From contig CAJNDS010000436.1 in NCBI GenBank assembly GCA_905221605.1, positions 80,001 through 140,978 of the forward strand: DNA of 60,978 bases. Direction: 5' to 3'. The position numbers and the translations under genes were made by a program. How positions within the stretch are numbered: position 1 is the first letter of the stretch; the number at the start of each line of letters is the position of its first letter. This stretch comes from Symbiodinium natans. Lineage: Eukaryota > Sar > Dinophyceae > Suessiales > Symbiodiniaceae. The notes under the pieces are model-generated. The model was not told where the DNA came from. It did no database searches and saw only the letters and a list, made by a program, of their open reading frames with translations. Below, piece after piece: positions 1 through 11,569 of the stretch.

Positions 1-1402
1 CAGGTTCTTTGATGTGCGTCGGCCGTGATTGTGAAAGCAGCCAGGCTGTGGTTTGTCCGTTTTCAGGTGTGTTTCCCATGCCTGGACGATGATAGTGCGG
101 AAGCTCTATGTGTGCGGGAGTACCGCAGGTGCGACAAGCGTTGTGAGGTTGCTTCGTGAGGGGAGTGAGTTGCCCAAGCCAGGCCATGTCCCCATGGCTA
201 CTCGCCTGTCGACCTTCCCGTCTTGGAGGATTACCAGCAAGCTGCCCTCAATTCGCCCTCTTGTGCGGGGTTTCACTCTTTCACAGAGCTGATGCCGCCC
301 ATGACTTTGTCCGAACGAAACGAGGTGTTGCAGATCTGGAGTCCAATTGTGAGCAGACAGTGTCTTTTGCAGGTGTCTTGGCTAAAGTGCATCGTTGATG
401 TGTGTTTCTATGCGTAATGCCAGGCAATGCAGAGAAGGTGGACTTTGCAGCGTACGCCAATTCCAAGAGTTTTTGGAGTGATGCTCTGTGCAGCGTGAGT
501 TTGCGGCCAGGAGATGTGCTGCTTGGCCATGCGCAGAAGTGGAAAAATGCACTCAGTACGCAGTGTGTCCTGAGGACCTTCGTAAGATGCACTGGTGCAA
601 TTGCCGCTGTTTTCCGCTTTAGGCAGACTAGGTCGACAGCCTTCGTTCCCACGCTCCTGCTCCAATCAACATGTTTGCTTCACCCATGTGTATAGTGTCA
701 TCATCGTGAGATGCCTCGTGTGTCTCGGCTTACCCAACCATTCAACCCCGGATCACTCAGAAAAGTGTCCACTCACGTTGTGGGCGACTGCCCTCCACTT
801 TCGGCGGCGTAGGTTGGGTTCGGAAACATTCTGAATGTCACTTGTCCTAATGCCCAGCGTCCTTGCTAGGCGCCTCAGTCGCTGCCATGTTTGTCGCGTG
901 CTGCAGTGTGCGTGTGCGATGATATTGCTGCAGGAGTGGGTTGCGATCGGTGGCGATCTCTGCGCGGCAGGGAGTCAAACCTCCAAAGACACCAAGTGTT
1001 TTTGGTGCGTGTAGCCTTGAGGCACCGCCGTATTTCCACCCCAGCGCAGCTTGGTCCTATGGACACAGCTAACGTAGGACTGTGAGTTGCAGTGTCGTGT
1101 GTTTGCAGCCCCTTATTGCAATCATTCCGAGACTGGTGGGACTACAGGCGTGTCTCGATTAGCGTATGGATCGTTCCTGTTGCGTTGCCAGGACGCAAGA
1201 TATGAAATCTAAGTATGTGCGCCTGCCTCTTCTGCCATCTACGTGCCTGGGAATTCAACTCAGTGCTTCTGCCGTAGGCAGTAGAATGTGGGGTGGTCTT
1301 TGCGTGCGACAACGGAAATGCCGCAAACGGGGCCTTGGCCCTGAATTCTTCACAGCGCCCCTTTCTCGATGCAGCGGCAACGTGCCCCCGCTGGAAGCTA
1401 AG
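1..1402. other. No gene recognised
   Basis: No reading frame here shows a recognisable motif. The sequence is GC-moderate with short open frames in every phase and no clear tandem repeat. It is read as non-coding or decayed DNA. Confidence 0.5.
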
Positions 1403-1423
1403 CTGGCTTGTCTGGCACAGAGC

Positions 1424-1610
1424 TCTTTTTCTTTCTTTTTTTGCTTCTCTCATAGGTTTTTATTTCTTTTTTTCTTTCTTTCTGTCTGTCTGTCTGGCTT
1501 TCTTTCTCTCGTTCTCTCTTTCTTTCTTTTTCTTTTTATCTTTTGTTTTTTTCTCTTTCTTTTTTCTTTTACATTTTTTTCTCCGGTTTTTCTTCCCGCC
1601 CTTCCACCGT
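1424..1610. repeat. T/C-rich pyrimidine tract
   Basis: The plus strand is almost wholly T and C, with interrupted TTTC and TCTG units. It precedes a C-rich run near 1601-1618 of the kind found at the ends of several elements in this window. The low-complexity Phe/Ser/Leu frames it opens are not genes. Confidence 0.8.
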
Positions 1611-1623
1611 TCCACCCTGAAAT

Positions 1624-1788
1624 GATTGTTCAGCGAGCTCAGCTGGATGTTGAAGGCCGGGCGGCAATGATCCCGGGAACTTGGATGTCCACAGGAAAGA
1701 AAAAGGAGAAATTGCGTGAGTGCTCAGTCGCTTCAGGGTGTCCTGGCTTCTTGTGGCATCAGCGTAACAGGATCCCATCTCGCGCGCG
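1624..1788 (+). repeat. Dispersed repeat, copy 1 (second copy near 39252-39391)
   Basis: About 47 bases from 'gattgttcagcga' through 'gggcggcaatga' recur nearly unchanged at 39252. The homology continues more loosely ('ttgcgtgagtgct', 'cctggcttctt', 'gcgtaac') to a terminal GGATCCC here and GGGTCCC there. The second copy interrupts a YR gene, so this is a transposable repeat. Confidence 0.7.
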
Positions 1789-1809
1789 CAGTGTGTCGAG
1801 AGTCGAACG

Positions 1810-1892
<83 letters not shown>
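1810..1892. repeat. (CTTT)n microsatellite
   Basis: About 20 uninterrupted CTTT units, followed by a degenerate pyrimidine stretch to about 1925. Confidence 0.95.
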
Positions 1893-2067
1893 CTCTGTTC
1901 TTCTTCTTTCTTTCCTTCTTTCTTTCAGAAATCCACCTATCTGGCCGTGTGTCTAGTCCAAAAACAGTTGCTGAGCAATGGCTTGATCCTGCTTGACGTG
2001 CTGTGCGTTTCTGCACGGTCATATGTGTTACGCGTGTAGCGCGGCTTTTGGGTGGCCAACAGTTGAG

Positions 2068-2615
2068 GCGGGTCGAACCGGAGGGAACCGGCGGGGCAAA
2101 AAGAGGGATCCGATAGAATCCCTTGTTTGGGTAGGTTGTCTCTCTCTCTTGCTTGACGTGGGAGGTCACGTGTTGCGTACGAGGGGCTCGTCTTTGCTGC
2201 GTCGCTTTTGGTAAGTACTTTTGGTAAGTGGTGGTTTGCGGTGATTGTCGCGTGGCAGTGCGAAGTGGCCAGACAATGAGGCATGTTTATGCTTGAAGCT
2301 GTGTGGCTGAAGCACAGTGATCTTTGTTTGGCCGGTCCCGCCCGCCCTTGCCCGATCGGAAATCTGGGCAGGGGCCACCGTTTGTCAGCGACAGGCTGAT
2401 GGGGGAATACATTTCTGTCAGCGTGCGGCTGATGCATCGTTTGTCAGCTCTTAAGCTGTTACATGTTGGCTAAGCAGGGCTTTTAGCCATGCGGTCAGTG
2501 TAGATTCTGGCTGTTTCTACCACCACCTTTCAAAAAGAGAGAGCGTTGCGTGCAGTGGTCTTGTGCTGGGCTAAGGGTGTCTGTTGTGTTCAGGGTCCGG
2601 ATTCGGTAGGATCCC
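2068..2615 (+). mobile_element. MITE-like repeat 'GGGTCGA', copy 1 of 3
   Basis: This block begins GGGTCGAACCGGAGGGAACC and ends GGATTCGGTAGGATCCC. It recurs at 34377-35058 and 37439-38012. Inner motifs GGGATCC-n5-AATCC near the left end and GGATT-n5-GGATCCC at the right end form an imperfect terminal inverted repeat. It encodes nothing recognisable. This copy lacks a roughly 45-bp stretch present in the other two ('gtgtagaccgggagcag...') and has only a short CT run. The other copies interrupt a pol gene, so it is mobile. No convincing target duplication is visible. It could be a non-autonomous DNA transposon or a solo end of a larger element. Confidence 0.8.
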
Positions 2616-2629
2616 GGTCGCGGGGTTGC

Positions 2630-2826
2630 GGCGTGTGGCGTGTGGCGCGTGGCGCGTGGCGTGTGGCGTGTGGCGTGTGGCGTGTGGCGTGTTGCCTGTT
2701 GCCTTTTGCCTGTTGCCTGTTGCGTGTTGCCTGTTGCCTGTTGCCTGTTGCCTGTTGCCTGTTGCTTGTTGCCTGTTGCCTGTTGCCTGTTGCCTGTTGC
2801 TTGTTGCTTGTTGCTTGCTGCTTGCA
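2630..2826. repeat. 7-bp minisatellite (GCGTGTG then CCTGTTG units)
   Basis: A tandem array with a 7-bp period. The left third is built from GCGTGTG/GCGCGTG units and switches without losing phase to CCTGTTG, then CTTGTTG units. It sits directly after the MITE-like repeat. Confidence 0.9.
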
Positions 2827-4230
2827 TAACTGTGCCAGCGTAGCGGTTAGCACATGAAGCGTCTCGTTGTTGTGAAGTGCATGCTTGCACGTAGTGACAC
2901 GTTAGGAACGGATGCCGCGTGTTGCAGGCGTTCGTTGCTCAAGTGACGTAGCAACGTAATGCCTGCGTGTTGTAGGCGCTCGTTGCTGAGGTGTGGCAGC
3001 AACGTAGCCTCTTCTTGAAAAGACCCGCCCGCTCCACCCTATTTGAAGGACGGTGGGGTGTCGAGCGCTCTTGGCTGCCGTAAGTGCTAGCCAAGGTGCG
3101 ACTCTGTGACGCCGCCTGCCGCGTTCATGCATGTCAAAATGTGATTGCGCGCGTCTCGAGCTTGTGTGAGGTCGCGTTGCTTGTTGTGTACACTTGAGGC
3201 GTAGTTCCAGTGTCCTTCTTTCGCGTAGTTGGCTGTTGCTTGTGGCTCGCGTAGCCATTGCACTGCTCGAAGCAGGTGCGTGCAGATTCTGGTATAGGTT
3301 TCGAGTGCTAGGCTAGGTCGCATTCGACTTCCCGCCGCAGCCCCACTCACCTCCAGGAAGGAAGTTTTCGGTCGACGTAGCACAGCTGGCATAAGGCAAG
3401 CTGTGGATCGGTTTTCCTGCGCATCCTGCAGAAAGAAGGCTTGAGCGTGTGTGCTGTTTCACGGTGGGATGCAAGGGTGGTAGGGTGGGAGTCCTGCGAC
3501 TTGAACTAAGAGACGTTGCTTGTTGCTTGTTGCTTGTTGCTTATTGCTTGTTGCTTGTTGCTTGTTGCTTGTTGCTTGTTGACTTGCAGTGCCACTGCGC
3601 GTTTCGATTGTTTTCAGGCCGCTGGAAGCAACTCGAGGCTGGCGTGGCTAGGTGGTTCAGCGTCTGACAGGATGTTGCACGGATGACGTTCTGCTGAACA
3701 CAAGCGCAGAACACAAGCGCAGTTGTTCAGTACATTATGTGGGGCTTCGAGTTCACATTGACCAGGCTTTCGTTTAGGCTCGTAATTGGCCTGGCTTGGC
3801 TTTTGCAGTGTGCTTTACAGTGGTAACGTGCAGGGACGGATAATCTGAATGTTCGAGTTTGGAAACCTGTTGCTCAGGGTACTGCTTGCCAAGCGCCGGA
3901 TGATGCAGGGCCTTGCAGCAGCATGAAAGACTTTGCTGGGATGAACATGGAGGAGAAGCTACGCTGGTCTGGCCGCTGCTTGGCCTCATGGCCTTATCTG
4001 GGTGGGTGAACACCAAGAACCCAGAATGCGTTAGGGTTCTTGAAAGTTTGGACAGGTGAGTCCTTGGTGCAGGGAAAAGAAGCTGACGAGAGTTCATTCC
4101 TGGCAGATGGGCCGCTGCCTTGAGCGGCCCCACTCTCCTGCGAATTACGGCCTTCGGCCCCACGAGGCTGTGCATTACGCTACGCTGCGAGAGGCGTGAG
4201 AAGATTGCCCGCCTGCCCTATCATGGCTTG
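2827..4230. other. No gene; decayed repeat fragments
   Basis: No protein family is recognisable. The stretch includes a C-rich run at about 3026-3041 ('acccgcccgctccaccc') like those at element termini, and at 3300-3360 a diverged match to the 5' part of the 299-bp repeat at 17660. Confidence 0.4.
3515..3580. repeat. 7-bp minisatellite (GTTGCTT)n
   Basis: About nine GTTGCTT units with one TTATTGC variant, related to the array at 2630-2826. Confidence 0.9.
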
Positions 4231-4318
4231 CTTTAAAGCTCGATTTGCGCGCTCCAGGAAAATGATGCACAGGGGGCCGTGAGGGCTGGCGGGTGGGACT
4301 TGTGTGTGAGTACAACTG
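4231..4318 (+). repeat. Partial copy of the 299-bp dispersed repeat
   Basis: From 'gctcgatttgcgc' through 'ggctggcgggtgggact' to 'gtacaact' this resembles the 3' part of the repeats ending at 17961 and 35716, with scattered differences. The 5' part has decayed. Confidence 0.65.
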
Positions 4319-4369
4319 AGCAGCGTCTTTTTCTAGGAGCAAGGCTACGTAGAGATGCGATCATTGAAA

Positions 4370-4545
4370 GTCGGCCGCGTAGCATTTTGCCTGCAGGGCG
4401 TAGGTTTGCATAGGGTCCGCGTAGGCAAGTCTATGCGCAGTATGGGCGCGTAGGTCCGCGTAGGTTGTCTATGCTTGCCGCGTAGGTCCGCGTAGGCACA
4501 CGTCAACAACATACTCCGCGCGTAGGCCGCAGGCCTACTAAACAT
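4370..4545. repeat. CCGCGTAGG-type short repeats
   Basis: The motif CGCGTAGG/CCGCGTAGG recurs at irregular spacing, interleaved with 'tctatgc'. It is a degenerate tandem or clustered repeat with no coding signal. Confidence 0.7.
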
Positions 4546-4834
4546 GAGCTGACCAAGGCGCGGAGGCAGCTCCTTGGTGTGACGTTGCGATGGAGTCGCT
4601 CCCGGAGAAGTCAAAGTGCTCACCAGCTCGGACGGTGGTAACTTCGAGGATGCCCGCCCCCTAATAATAGGTGGATAAGGGGGGGGGTTACTCTGCGTGG
4701 CACCTATTTTTAATAGGTGGCCAGCCCATTGTTGCCAGACAGGGGGACTCTAACAAAAATAGGTGGGAAGATATGCCCGCGCCTATTACATGCGAGCGTG
4801 ACCGATCTCGAAGTTTTTTGTGGCTGTGCAGCAA

Positions 4835-4985
4835 TCAGGCCCAATGTGCCCAAATTTGGGCAAGTCAGACCCAAAAGTAGCGTTAAATGATATTACATCT
4901 GGACCTGACTTGCCCAAATGTGCCTAATTTAGGGCAAGTCAGATCCAAAACGTATAGCTTTTGGATCTGACTTGCCCAGATATGC
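4835..4985. repeat. Cluster of inverted repeats (hairpins)
   Basis: Positions 4932-4977 form a near-perfect hairpin: GGGCAAGTCAGATCCAAAA pairs with its complement across a short loop. Related arms ('gggcaagtcagaccc', 'ctgacttgccc') occur at 4855-4915. These look like stacked termini of small foldback transposons. Confidence 0.8.
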
Positions 4986-5026
4986 CATCGTCGTCGTAAT
5001 AGCTGTATAAGTAAAAACAGTCGTAG

Positions 5027-5297
5027 CAGTGTTAGTATAGCAAAAGAAACAAAAAGCGGGAGGGGAGGGGGGGACTCACTCTCCCGACTATGAGGGCTCT
5101 CTAAAACTGCCACTGAGTCCCTTCAGTGCCACGTATTTCTTGTATCGCTACGACTAGCGTATTAGTAGCGAAAGAAGAAATACGTGGCACCAAATGGGGT
5201 TTGGTGGCAGCTTTTAAGAGCCTTCACAGTCGGGAGAGTGAGTCCCTCCCCTCTCTCCCCCGCGTTTTTGGTTCTCTTTTTGCCATACTAGTAGTAG
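5027..5297. mobile_element. Foldback element with about 125-bp inverted arms
   Basis: The left arm at about 5027-5152 (GGGACTCACTCTCCCGACT, GTGCCACGTATTTCTT) is matched by an inverted right arm at about 5163-5297, with a short central loop around 'gactagcgta'. Part of the arm recurs directly at about 5318-5374. There are no coding frames. The structure fits a foldback or MITE-like DNA element. Confidence 0.8.
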
Positions 5298-5590
5298 GAG
5301 TGAGTACTACCGGTACTCCCGACTATGAGGGCTCTCTAAAACTGTCACCGATTCCCTTCAGTGCCACGTATTTCTCTTGAACGAAACGTGCCGCGGCTAC
5401 TGCTACTACTACTACCACCACCACCACCACCGCTACCTGTACTATATACTATTATCGAACTAGGGCGGAGGGGGGGGGACTCAAACTCCCAATTCCTGAA
5501 GGCGGTGCCACGTATTTATTGTATTATATAAGCAGCGGTGCTCGGACAAGAAAGCAAGACAAATGCGCTGCCTCTGCGCGTGACTGTGAT

Positions 5591-5832
5591 GCTTACTGTT
5601 CGCGAGCGAATCGTGTTTTATCGCTTGCTTCATCTTGCTTCCAAATTGCCTCATGAAAAACGGCGGGCCGTTGTTCTTGGTTTGAAGCCAAAAGTTATTT
5701 TATACTTTGCATGGCGTCATGTGCAGCAAACAACTTGGCATGTTGTTTGTATTCTTTACTGCATGTTGCGAAGTTTGCTTGAGCTCTTCATGTGTGCAGC
5801 ACTGGCTCCATCGCAGTGCGCAAAATTTTGAG
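5591..5832 (+). repeat. A1 terminal repeat of the gutted element
   Basis: Runs from 'gcttactgttcgcgagcg' to 'gcgcaaaattttga' and matches 13534-13764 almost base for base. The one clear difference is a roughly 11-bp insertion ('catcttgcttc') here. Confidence 0.9.
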
Positions 5833-8209
5833 AGAGACCCCGCCATGGTTTCCGTTTGACGGCCGCTACAGAGCGGGATAAGAAGCACTGTGCATTGTCT
5901 ACACCTCGTGCGCCGCGCGCTGCGCGCTGCATTAAATTTGCGTGCATCTGGTTTCCCCAGGCCTCCTGCAGTTTTCCTGTGCCACTACTGGGTGGGGGGC
6001 TACATGCGTTTTCGACGCCTTCGTACGCCCTTGCGTTGTGCACATGACTCAGCTGAGCGGTTAAAAAGGGGGAAAATCCGAGGTGCGCCTCAGGCAGAAT
6101 GCTCATAGGTGCTTTGCGGCCAGCAGTCTCCCCTCCATTGCTGGTGCAAGTTCAAGAAGGCATCATTACGTATGTCCTGCAACAGCCTGGTGAGGATCAG
6201 GCACGCAGCAGCCGTGCTTCTACGAACCAGCGCCAGTGAGCTCTGGAGCACGATGGCCTTACGTGGTTCCAACCGAAGTTTGGCGTCTATGGCTTTGCCT
6301 GGCAGCTTGCAGTCTTTGGCCTTCCGGAATGTTTTCAGCCGGCGCTCAGAGAAGATTGCATTGCTGGCTGCTTGCAGTCATGCTTGAAGGATGTGGCGTT
6401 GCCTGGCAGTTTGCAGTCCTTACGCTGCAGTCTTCATCATTGGACGTGACCTGAATGATGGATGTGATCTCTGCAAGTGTGCGTATATTGTGGCGTTGCT
6501 TGACGGCGTGCAGTCCTTGGGTTCCAGGATGCTTTTACCCGGGTATGGCCCGCCTGCTGCTTGCAGTTGAAGTGGCCTTGCCTGGCAAATGGCCGTCCCG
6601 TTGGAATCCTTGAGCTTCTGATGTCGAGGTGATCCACGCAAGGATGTGGCAGGCAGATGCGTTTTCTTCGTTTCGAAGCATAAGGGACATGGTTGTTTCT
6701 TATACCTGCAGGCAGTTCGTGGCAACTGAAAATTAGTTCATGCACCGGCTTGTTCGGAAAGGGTGCGCTGGTTCAGAGACGTCAAGAATCCTCCAGCGGA
6801 GACTGAAGCGCGGGACTCGAGATTTGAGTGAGCCATTGTTAGCTGCCATGCCTGCCTGACGCTTCGTCCTCCATTTCGTATCCCAAGGAGTGCACCGACC
6901 CTTTGAGCCTCAGGATTTTGTATCTAGTGCCGGTCAATTTCTTTACCCAAGACCTGTGCTTGTTTCAGGTGTTCGCTGCTAGGTCCGGCCTGTCCCCGGG
7001 TGTCGACCTGGCAGGGTATTGCTGATGCAAGGGAAAGTTATGTGTTTGCAGTGTGTTGAAGGTGTACAGATCGATGGCGAGGTGACAGGCAACTGAGGAG
7101 TTTGTGATGCGACAGCTTCGCCCTGCATCGCGCATTGCATAGGGCCACTATGGGTCCCAAGGATGCAGCTGTCCTGTGCTTCATGAGCCAAGGGGGCTCA
7201 GCCCACGTTCGTTTGAGGTGCTTGAGACGCGTGTGTTATCGGACGTGCCGTCTTGTTTGTGCATAAGCTGCCGTGACCCGACCACCGATATGGATTCTTC
7301 AATAGCGAGCCAACCCGTGCTGAGGCGTGCTGTACCACCATGTCCCCCACGTCCCCACCGTGTGCCAAGCTTGCGTCCTGATAAGCGATTGTGGGTCCAA
7401 GCAGGCCCAGATGTTTTGCGGTGTGTCAGCGCTGCCGACAAGACTCTGCGCTGCGTCGCAGCAGAGTGTGCTTGCAGCTGTTGGCAAGCTTAAGGTCATG
7501 CGTTCCGTGTGAGCTCCGCAAGCAGCTTGCACGCATATCATGTTTCGTGGTTGCTCTGGAGCTACAGACAGTCTCTAGACGTCCTTCGATACAATGCCGA
7601 GTGCACTTTGTGCGCAACAGAAGGTACCAAACGGCTTATGACGTGATTTCCGTTTCCAATCTGTCTTGACAGACTCAGTCGTTCACGGGTCGAGTACCGT
7701 GGGGTACAGGGGTACTGTACGGTGAGTGCACAGCTTCGGTGTGATGCCTTGGATGACGTTGAGGTCCTTGGGTTTCTGGGCGACAGGTGTTGCTATGTTC
7801 GTCGACTGTGGGCGCGGTGAGCTGTCACAGGCGCCCGAGAGCACCACCTTGAACATGCGAGGTCTTTGTGAAGCCACGCGTTCAGCGTGCTCTCAGTATG
7901 ACACAGGGGCGACAGACTCCTCTTTCTTGGCGGACTTGTCGGTTCGGGAACGATTGCAGTCCTCATGTTCTCTTCTGTGTATTGCCTGATCGCATCGGCG
8001 AGCGACGTGCGCTATTCAGTCTACTTCCCCTCCATGAGCAAGTGCTCTGCTCGCGCCCTGCAACATACTACCCAGCGTCCCCAGAACCTCAGATCTCATA
8101 CAGGGATGAGGCAGATGACGGCCAACGCCTGAGTGTGATGGCCGTACATGCAACGCACGCCTTCTCTTCTTTGCTTGACTGTGAGCACCGTCTTGAGGAC
8201 GTTGAATTG
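5833..8209. other. Element interior without a recognised gene
   Basis: Only short frames occur. From about 6280 onward, isolated copies of 'ggcagcttgcagtccttg' announce the array that becomes dense after 8210. No protein motif was found. Confidence 0.45.
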
Positions 8210-9330
8210 CCCAAGGTCTTGCAGTCCTTGACTTTTGGACAATTCTTCAACCAGTGCTTGAATAATGCAGCCTTGCCCGGCGGCTTGCAGTCCTTAACCT
8301 TTGGGTACCATTTCAACCAGAGTTTGGACAACGTGACCTTGCTAGGCATTTTGTTGTCCTTGAGCTTTGCGCACGATTTTACCCAAAAACTTGCATAGTG
8401 TTTTCATGTCCGGCAGCTTGCAGTCCTTGAGCTTCGGAGCGTGTTTCATTGTGACCTTGCCTGGCAGCTTGCAGTGCTTGCAGCTTGACCTTTGGAGAAC
8501 GCGCGTTTGGAGAACGAGGCCTGGCCTGGCAGCTTGCAATGAGTGGCCCTCGTGGTCCAACAAGAGCGTGGAGCATGTAGCATGCCTGGCAGCTTGCAGT
8601 CCTTGAGCTTCGGAGTCATCAGCGTGGCATAGCATGACAGCTTGCAGTCCTTGAGCTTCGGATTCGGTTTCGCCTGAGAGCTTGAAGAACGTAGCCTTGC
8701 CTCGCAGCTTGTAGGCCTGGAGCTGTGTTGCAGTGGTCGCGCACTTGGTGAGACGCGGACACCATGGTGCTGTTTCAGTTCTCATGCCCCCAGCCATGTG
8801 CACGCGTCTGTTTGTCGAGCATCTCACCACATGCATCCTGGGGTTCCTTGGGTTCCCCAGGGATTTCTGAACCAGGTTGTCCCGAAACCTTTCTGGTTTC
8901 TCCAAGGATTTTTGAACCAGGTTGTCCTGAAACCTCTCTGGGTTCTCCTGCGATTTTTGAACCAGGTTGTCCCGAAACCTCTCCAGGGATTTTTGAACCA
9001 TGTTGTCCCGAAACCTCTCTGGGCTCTCCGGGGATGCAGTCCTCGAGCTTCGGGGTCGGTTTCAAGGGGCTTGGAGAATGCGGCCTTGCCTCGCAGCTTG
9101 CAGTCCTGAGCTTCGGCTTCGGTTTCAACCAGAGCTCGGAGAGAGTCACCTTACCTGGCAGCTTGCAGTCCTCGTGCTTCGGGGTCGGTTTCAGCTGCAG
9201 AACCCAACAGGAAAGTCGGCAGTTTCAGCGAGAGCTTGGGGAATGTGGCCTTGCCTCGCAGTTTACAGTCCTGGAGCTTCGGAGTCGGTTTCAGCGAAAG
9301 CTTGGAGTATGTTGCCTTGCCTGGCAGCTG
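8210..9330. repeat. Degenerate minisatellite around 'GGCAGCTTGCAGTCCTTGAG'
   Basis: Units of roughly 55-75 bp centre on 'cttgcagtccttgagcttcgg' with variable spacers. A tighter sub-array at about 8855-9030 repeats 'gatttttgaaccaggttgtc' with 'cccgaaacctctctggg'. Open frames across it are by-products of the repeat. Confidence 0.85.
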
Positions 9331-10450
9331 TTGTTTGCGGCGAGTGAGCAGTCGCTGGCATGGAGTGTGTACGCGCCGCGCTCTATCGTGTGGCTTCTGA
9401 GGACGTCTCCAGGGGGTTGCGCGCCACACGTGCGTAAAGCACACGCAGTGGTGCTTGCCCCTGGATGGTGTTGCCCGTGAGGGGTTCTCCGGTGGCGTAT
9501 AGTTGCGCTGCCTGTCTTACGCGGCCTCTGAAAAAGTTCTCCAAAGGTTGCGTGCCTCACGTAAAAAGGAGCTGTAAGCTGATGTCAACCAAGGAGCTCA
9601 TGAGCCCTTCTCTCATGCGTGAGGGTGAAGGCGCTGGTGCCTTGTGTGTGAACCAAGGGGCTGTCTTCACGTACCTGACAGCCGTTGTTCGCGGCGAGTG
9701 AGCAGTCGATGGCATGGAGTGTGCATGCGCCGCGCTCTACCGTGTGACCTCTGAGGCAGTCTCCAGGAAGCTGCGCCGCACGTGCGTGCTGCACATGCAG
9801 TGGTGCTTGCCCCTGGGTGGTGATGCCCATGAGGGGTTCTCCAATGGCGCAGAGTTGCGCTGCCTTTGCGCTGCCTGTCTTACGCAGCCTCTGAGAAAGT
9901 TCTCCAAAGGTTGCGTGCTGAGGACATCTCCAGGGGATTGCGCGCCGCACGTGCGTGCAGCACACGCAGTGGTGCTTGCCCCTGGATGGTGTTGCCCGTG
10001 AGGGGTTCTCCGGTGGCGTATAGTTGCGCTGCCTGTCTTACGCGGCCTCTGAAAAGTTCTCCAAAGGTTGCGTGCTTCACGTAAAAAGAAGCTGTAAGCT
10101 GATGTCAACCAAGGGGCTCATGAGCCCTTCTCTCATGCGTGAGGGTGAAGGTGCTGGTGCCTTGTGTGTGTGAACCCAGGGGCTGTCTTCACGTGCCTGA
10201 CAGCCGTTGTTCGCGGCGAGTGAGCAGTCGATGGCATGGAGTGTGTATGCGCCGCGCTCTACCGTGTGGCCTCTGAGGCAGTCTCCAGGAAGCTGCGCCG
10301 CACGTGCGTGCTGCACATGCAGTGGTGCTTGCCCCTGGGTGGTGATGCCCATGAGGGGTTCTCCGGTGGCGCAGAGTTGCGCTGCCTGTCTTACGCAGCC
10401 TCTGAGAAAGTTCTCCAAAGGTTGCGTGCCTCAGAAAAGGAAGCTGTAAG
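9325..10450. repeat. Higher-order repeats of about 350-520 bp
   Basis: The segment beginning 'cgttgttcgcggcgagtgag' recurs at about 9330, 9683 and 10203. Each copy is followed by 'gccgcgctctaccgtgtg', 'cagtggtgcttgcccctgg' and 'ttctccaaaggttgcgtg' in the same order. Units differ by internal deletions, consistent with unequal exchange. Confidence 0.85.
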
Positions 10451-10499
10451 CTGATGTCCGCCAAGGGGATCATGAGCCCTTGTCTCATGCACGCGAGTG

Positions 10500-10960
10500 A
10501 GGGCACTGGTGCCTTGCGTGTAAGCCAAGGGGCCGTCTTCAAGATCTGGCCAAGGGGCCACTCATGAAAGTGAGGGCACCTGGTGCCTTGGCCAAGGGGC
10601 CACTCATGAGGTGTGGGCCCATGGTGCCTTGGCCAAGGGGCCACTCATGAAGGTGAGGGCACATGGTGCCGTGTATGTGAGCCAAGGAGCCACTCATGTA
10701 AGTGAGGGCACATGGTGCCTTGTGTGTGAGCCGAGGGGCCACTCATGTAAGTGAGGGCACATGGTGCCTCCAAAGGGCTGTCTTAAAAACGTGGCCAAGA
10801 AGCCTCATGATTCTCACTGCTGGCATTCTTCATGCACGTTCTGAACGCAGGCTCAGGGACATGTGGATAGTGCGTTGCTTTTAAGGTCATGGGTTTGTCA
10901 TGAGGGTCTTTGTCTCATGCACGAGTGTGAGGGTACATGGTGCCTTGTGTGTGTGTGTGT
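10500..10960. repeat. Tandem repeat of about 45 bp, 'GCCAAGGGGCCACTCATGA'
   Basis: Five or more units of 'gccaaggggccactcatga' plus 'gtgagggcacatggtgcctt' run head to tail from about 10545 to 10770. Looser copies flank them on both sides. Confidence 0.85.
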
Positions 10961-11569
10961 GAGCTGACGATCTGTCTTAAAGACATGGCCAAACGGCCGC
11001 ATGATTCTCGAGTGAGTGTGTCTTTCATGCACGCGGCGAGGTACTGGCGAAAGTGGCCTACGTGAAGTGCATCTCCTGCTTGGTCAGCCATCTCCACAGG
11101 GAGGCTTCCCGAGGTGCGCCGAGGTGCAGCTGGTTGGGGCTGAGAGGCAGGTGTTTGTGCGCGTTTTGAGGATGGTGTGCATGCACGGGTAGCAACTGAT
11201 GGCACATCTGGTGTGGACGTCCGCTCCCGCAGCGAACGGGGAGTGACAAGGAACGCCAGAAACTTAAGCGCAAATGTGAGCATAGCGCAGGTCGGGGCCG
11301 AGGCACTCCCAGTGTTTCCACGCACGCCCCATCTGTGACCATAAGCGTGACAGCCCCAGAAGCACTGGGGTGCAGCCAGTGGAGCCCCAGCGTCTGGCTG
11401 TCTGCCCGCCTCGGCCCCCTTTGTGTCTCAAGCCGGGCGTGTCTTGCCGCCACGCGTCTCAGGTCAGCCTCTTGTGTTCTGCGTGATGCTCCGGTTAAGC
11501 TGGGGGTTTTCTGTGGTGGTTTCTGGGTGTGGGTGCTTCTCCGGGTCTCTTCGGGTCTGGGGGTTTTAG

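Noticed and set aside
1759-2437. Long Lys/Arg/Glu-rich frames on the minus strand
   Set aside because: They translate the CTTT and CT microsatellites and the MITE-like repeat; the same peptide appears at all repeat copies with no gene context.
2495-2890. Open frames made of repeated 'CCLLPVA' or 'NRQQATG' units
   Set aside because: Pure by-products of the 7-bp minisatellite, open on both strands because the unit is free of stops.
3250-3265. Possible second spliced-leader relict ('gcgtagccattgca')
   Set aside because: Only about ten bases agree; the diagnostic TTTTGGCTCAAG is absent.
8210-9330. CRISPR array
   Set aside because: Repeat spacing and unit length vary, spacers are themselves repetitive, and there are no cas genes; the DNA is eukaryotic.
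8342-9480. Frames of more than 200 codons in the 8-10 kb arrays
   Set aside because: The repeat units keep frames open on both strands; no start context, no family motif.
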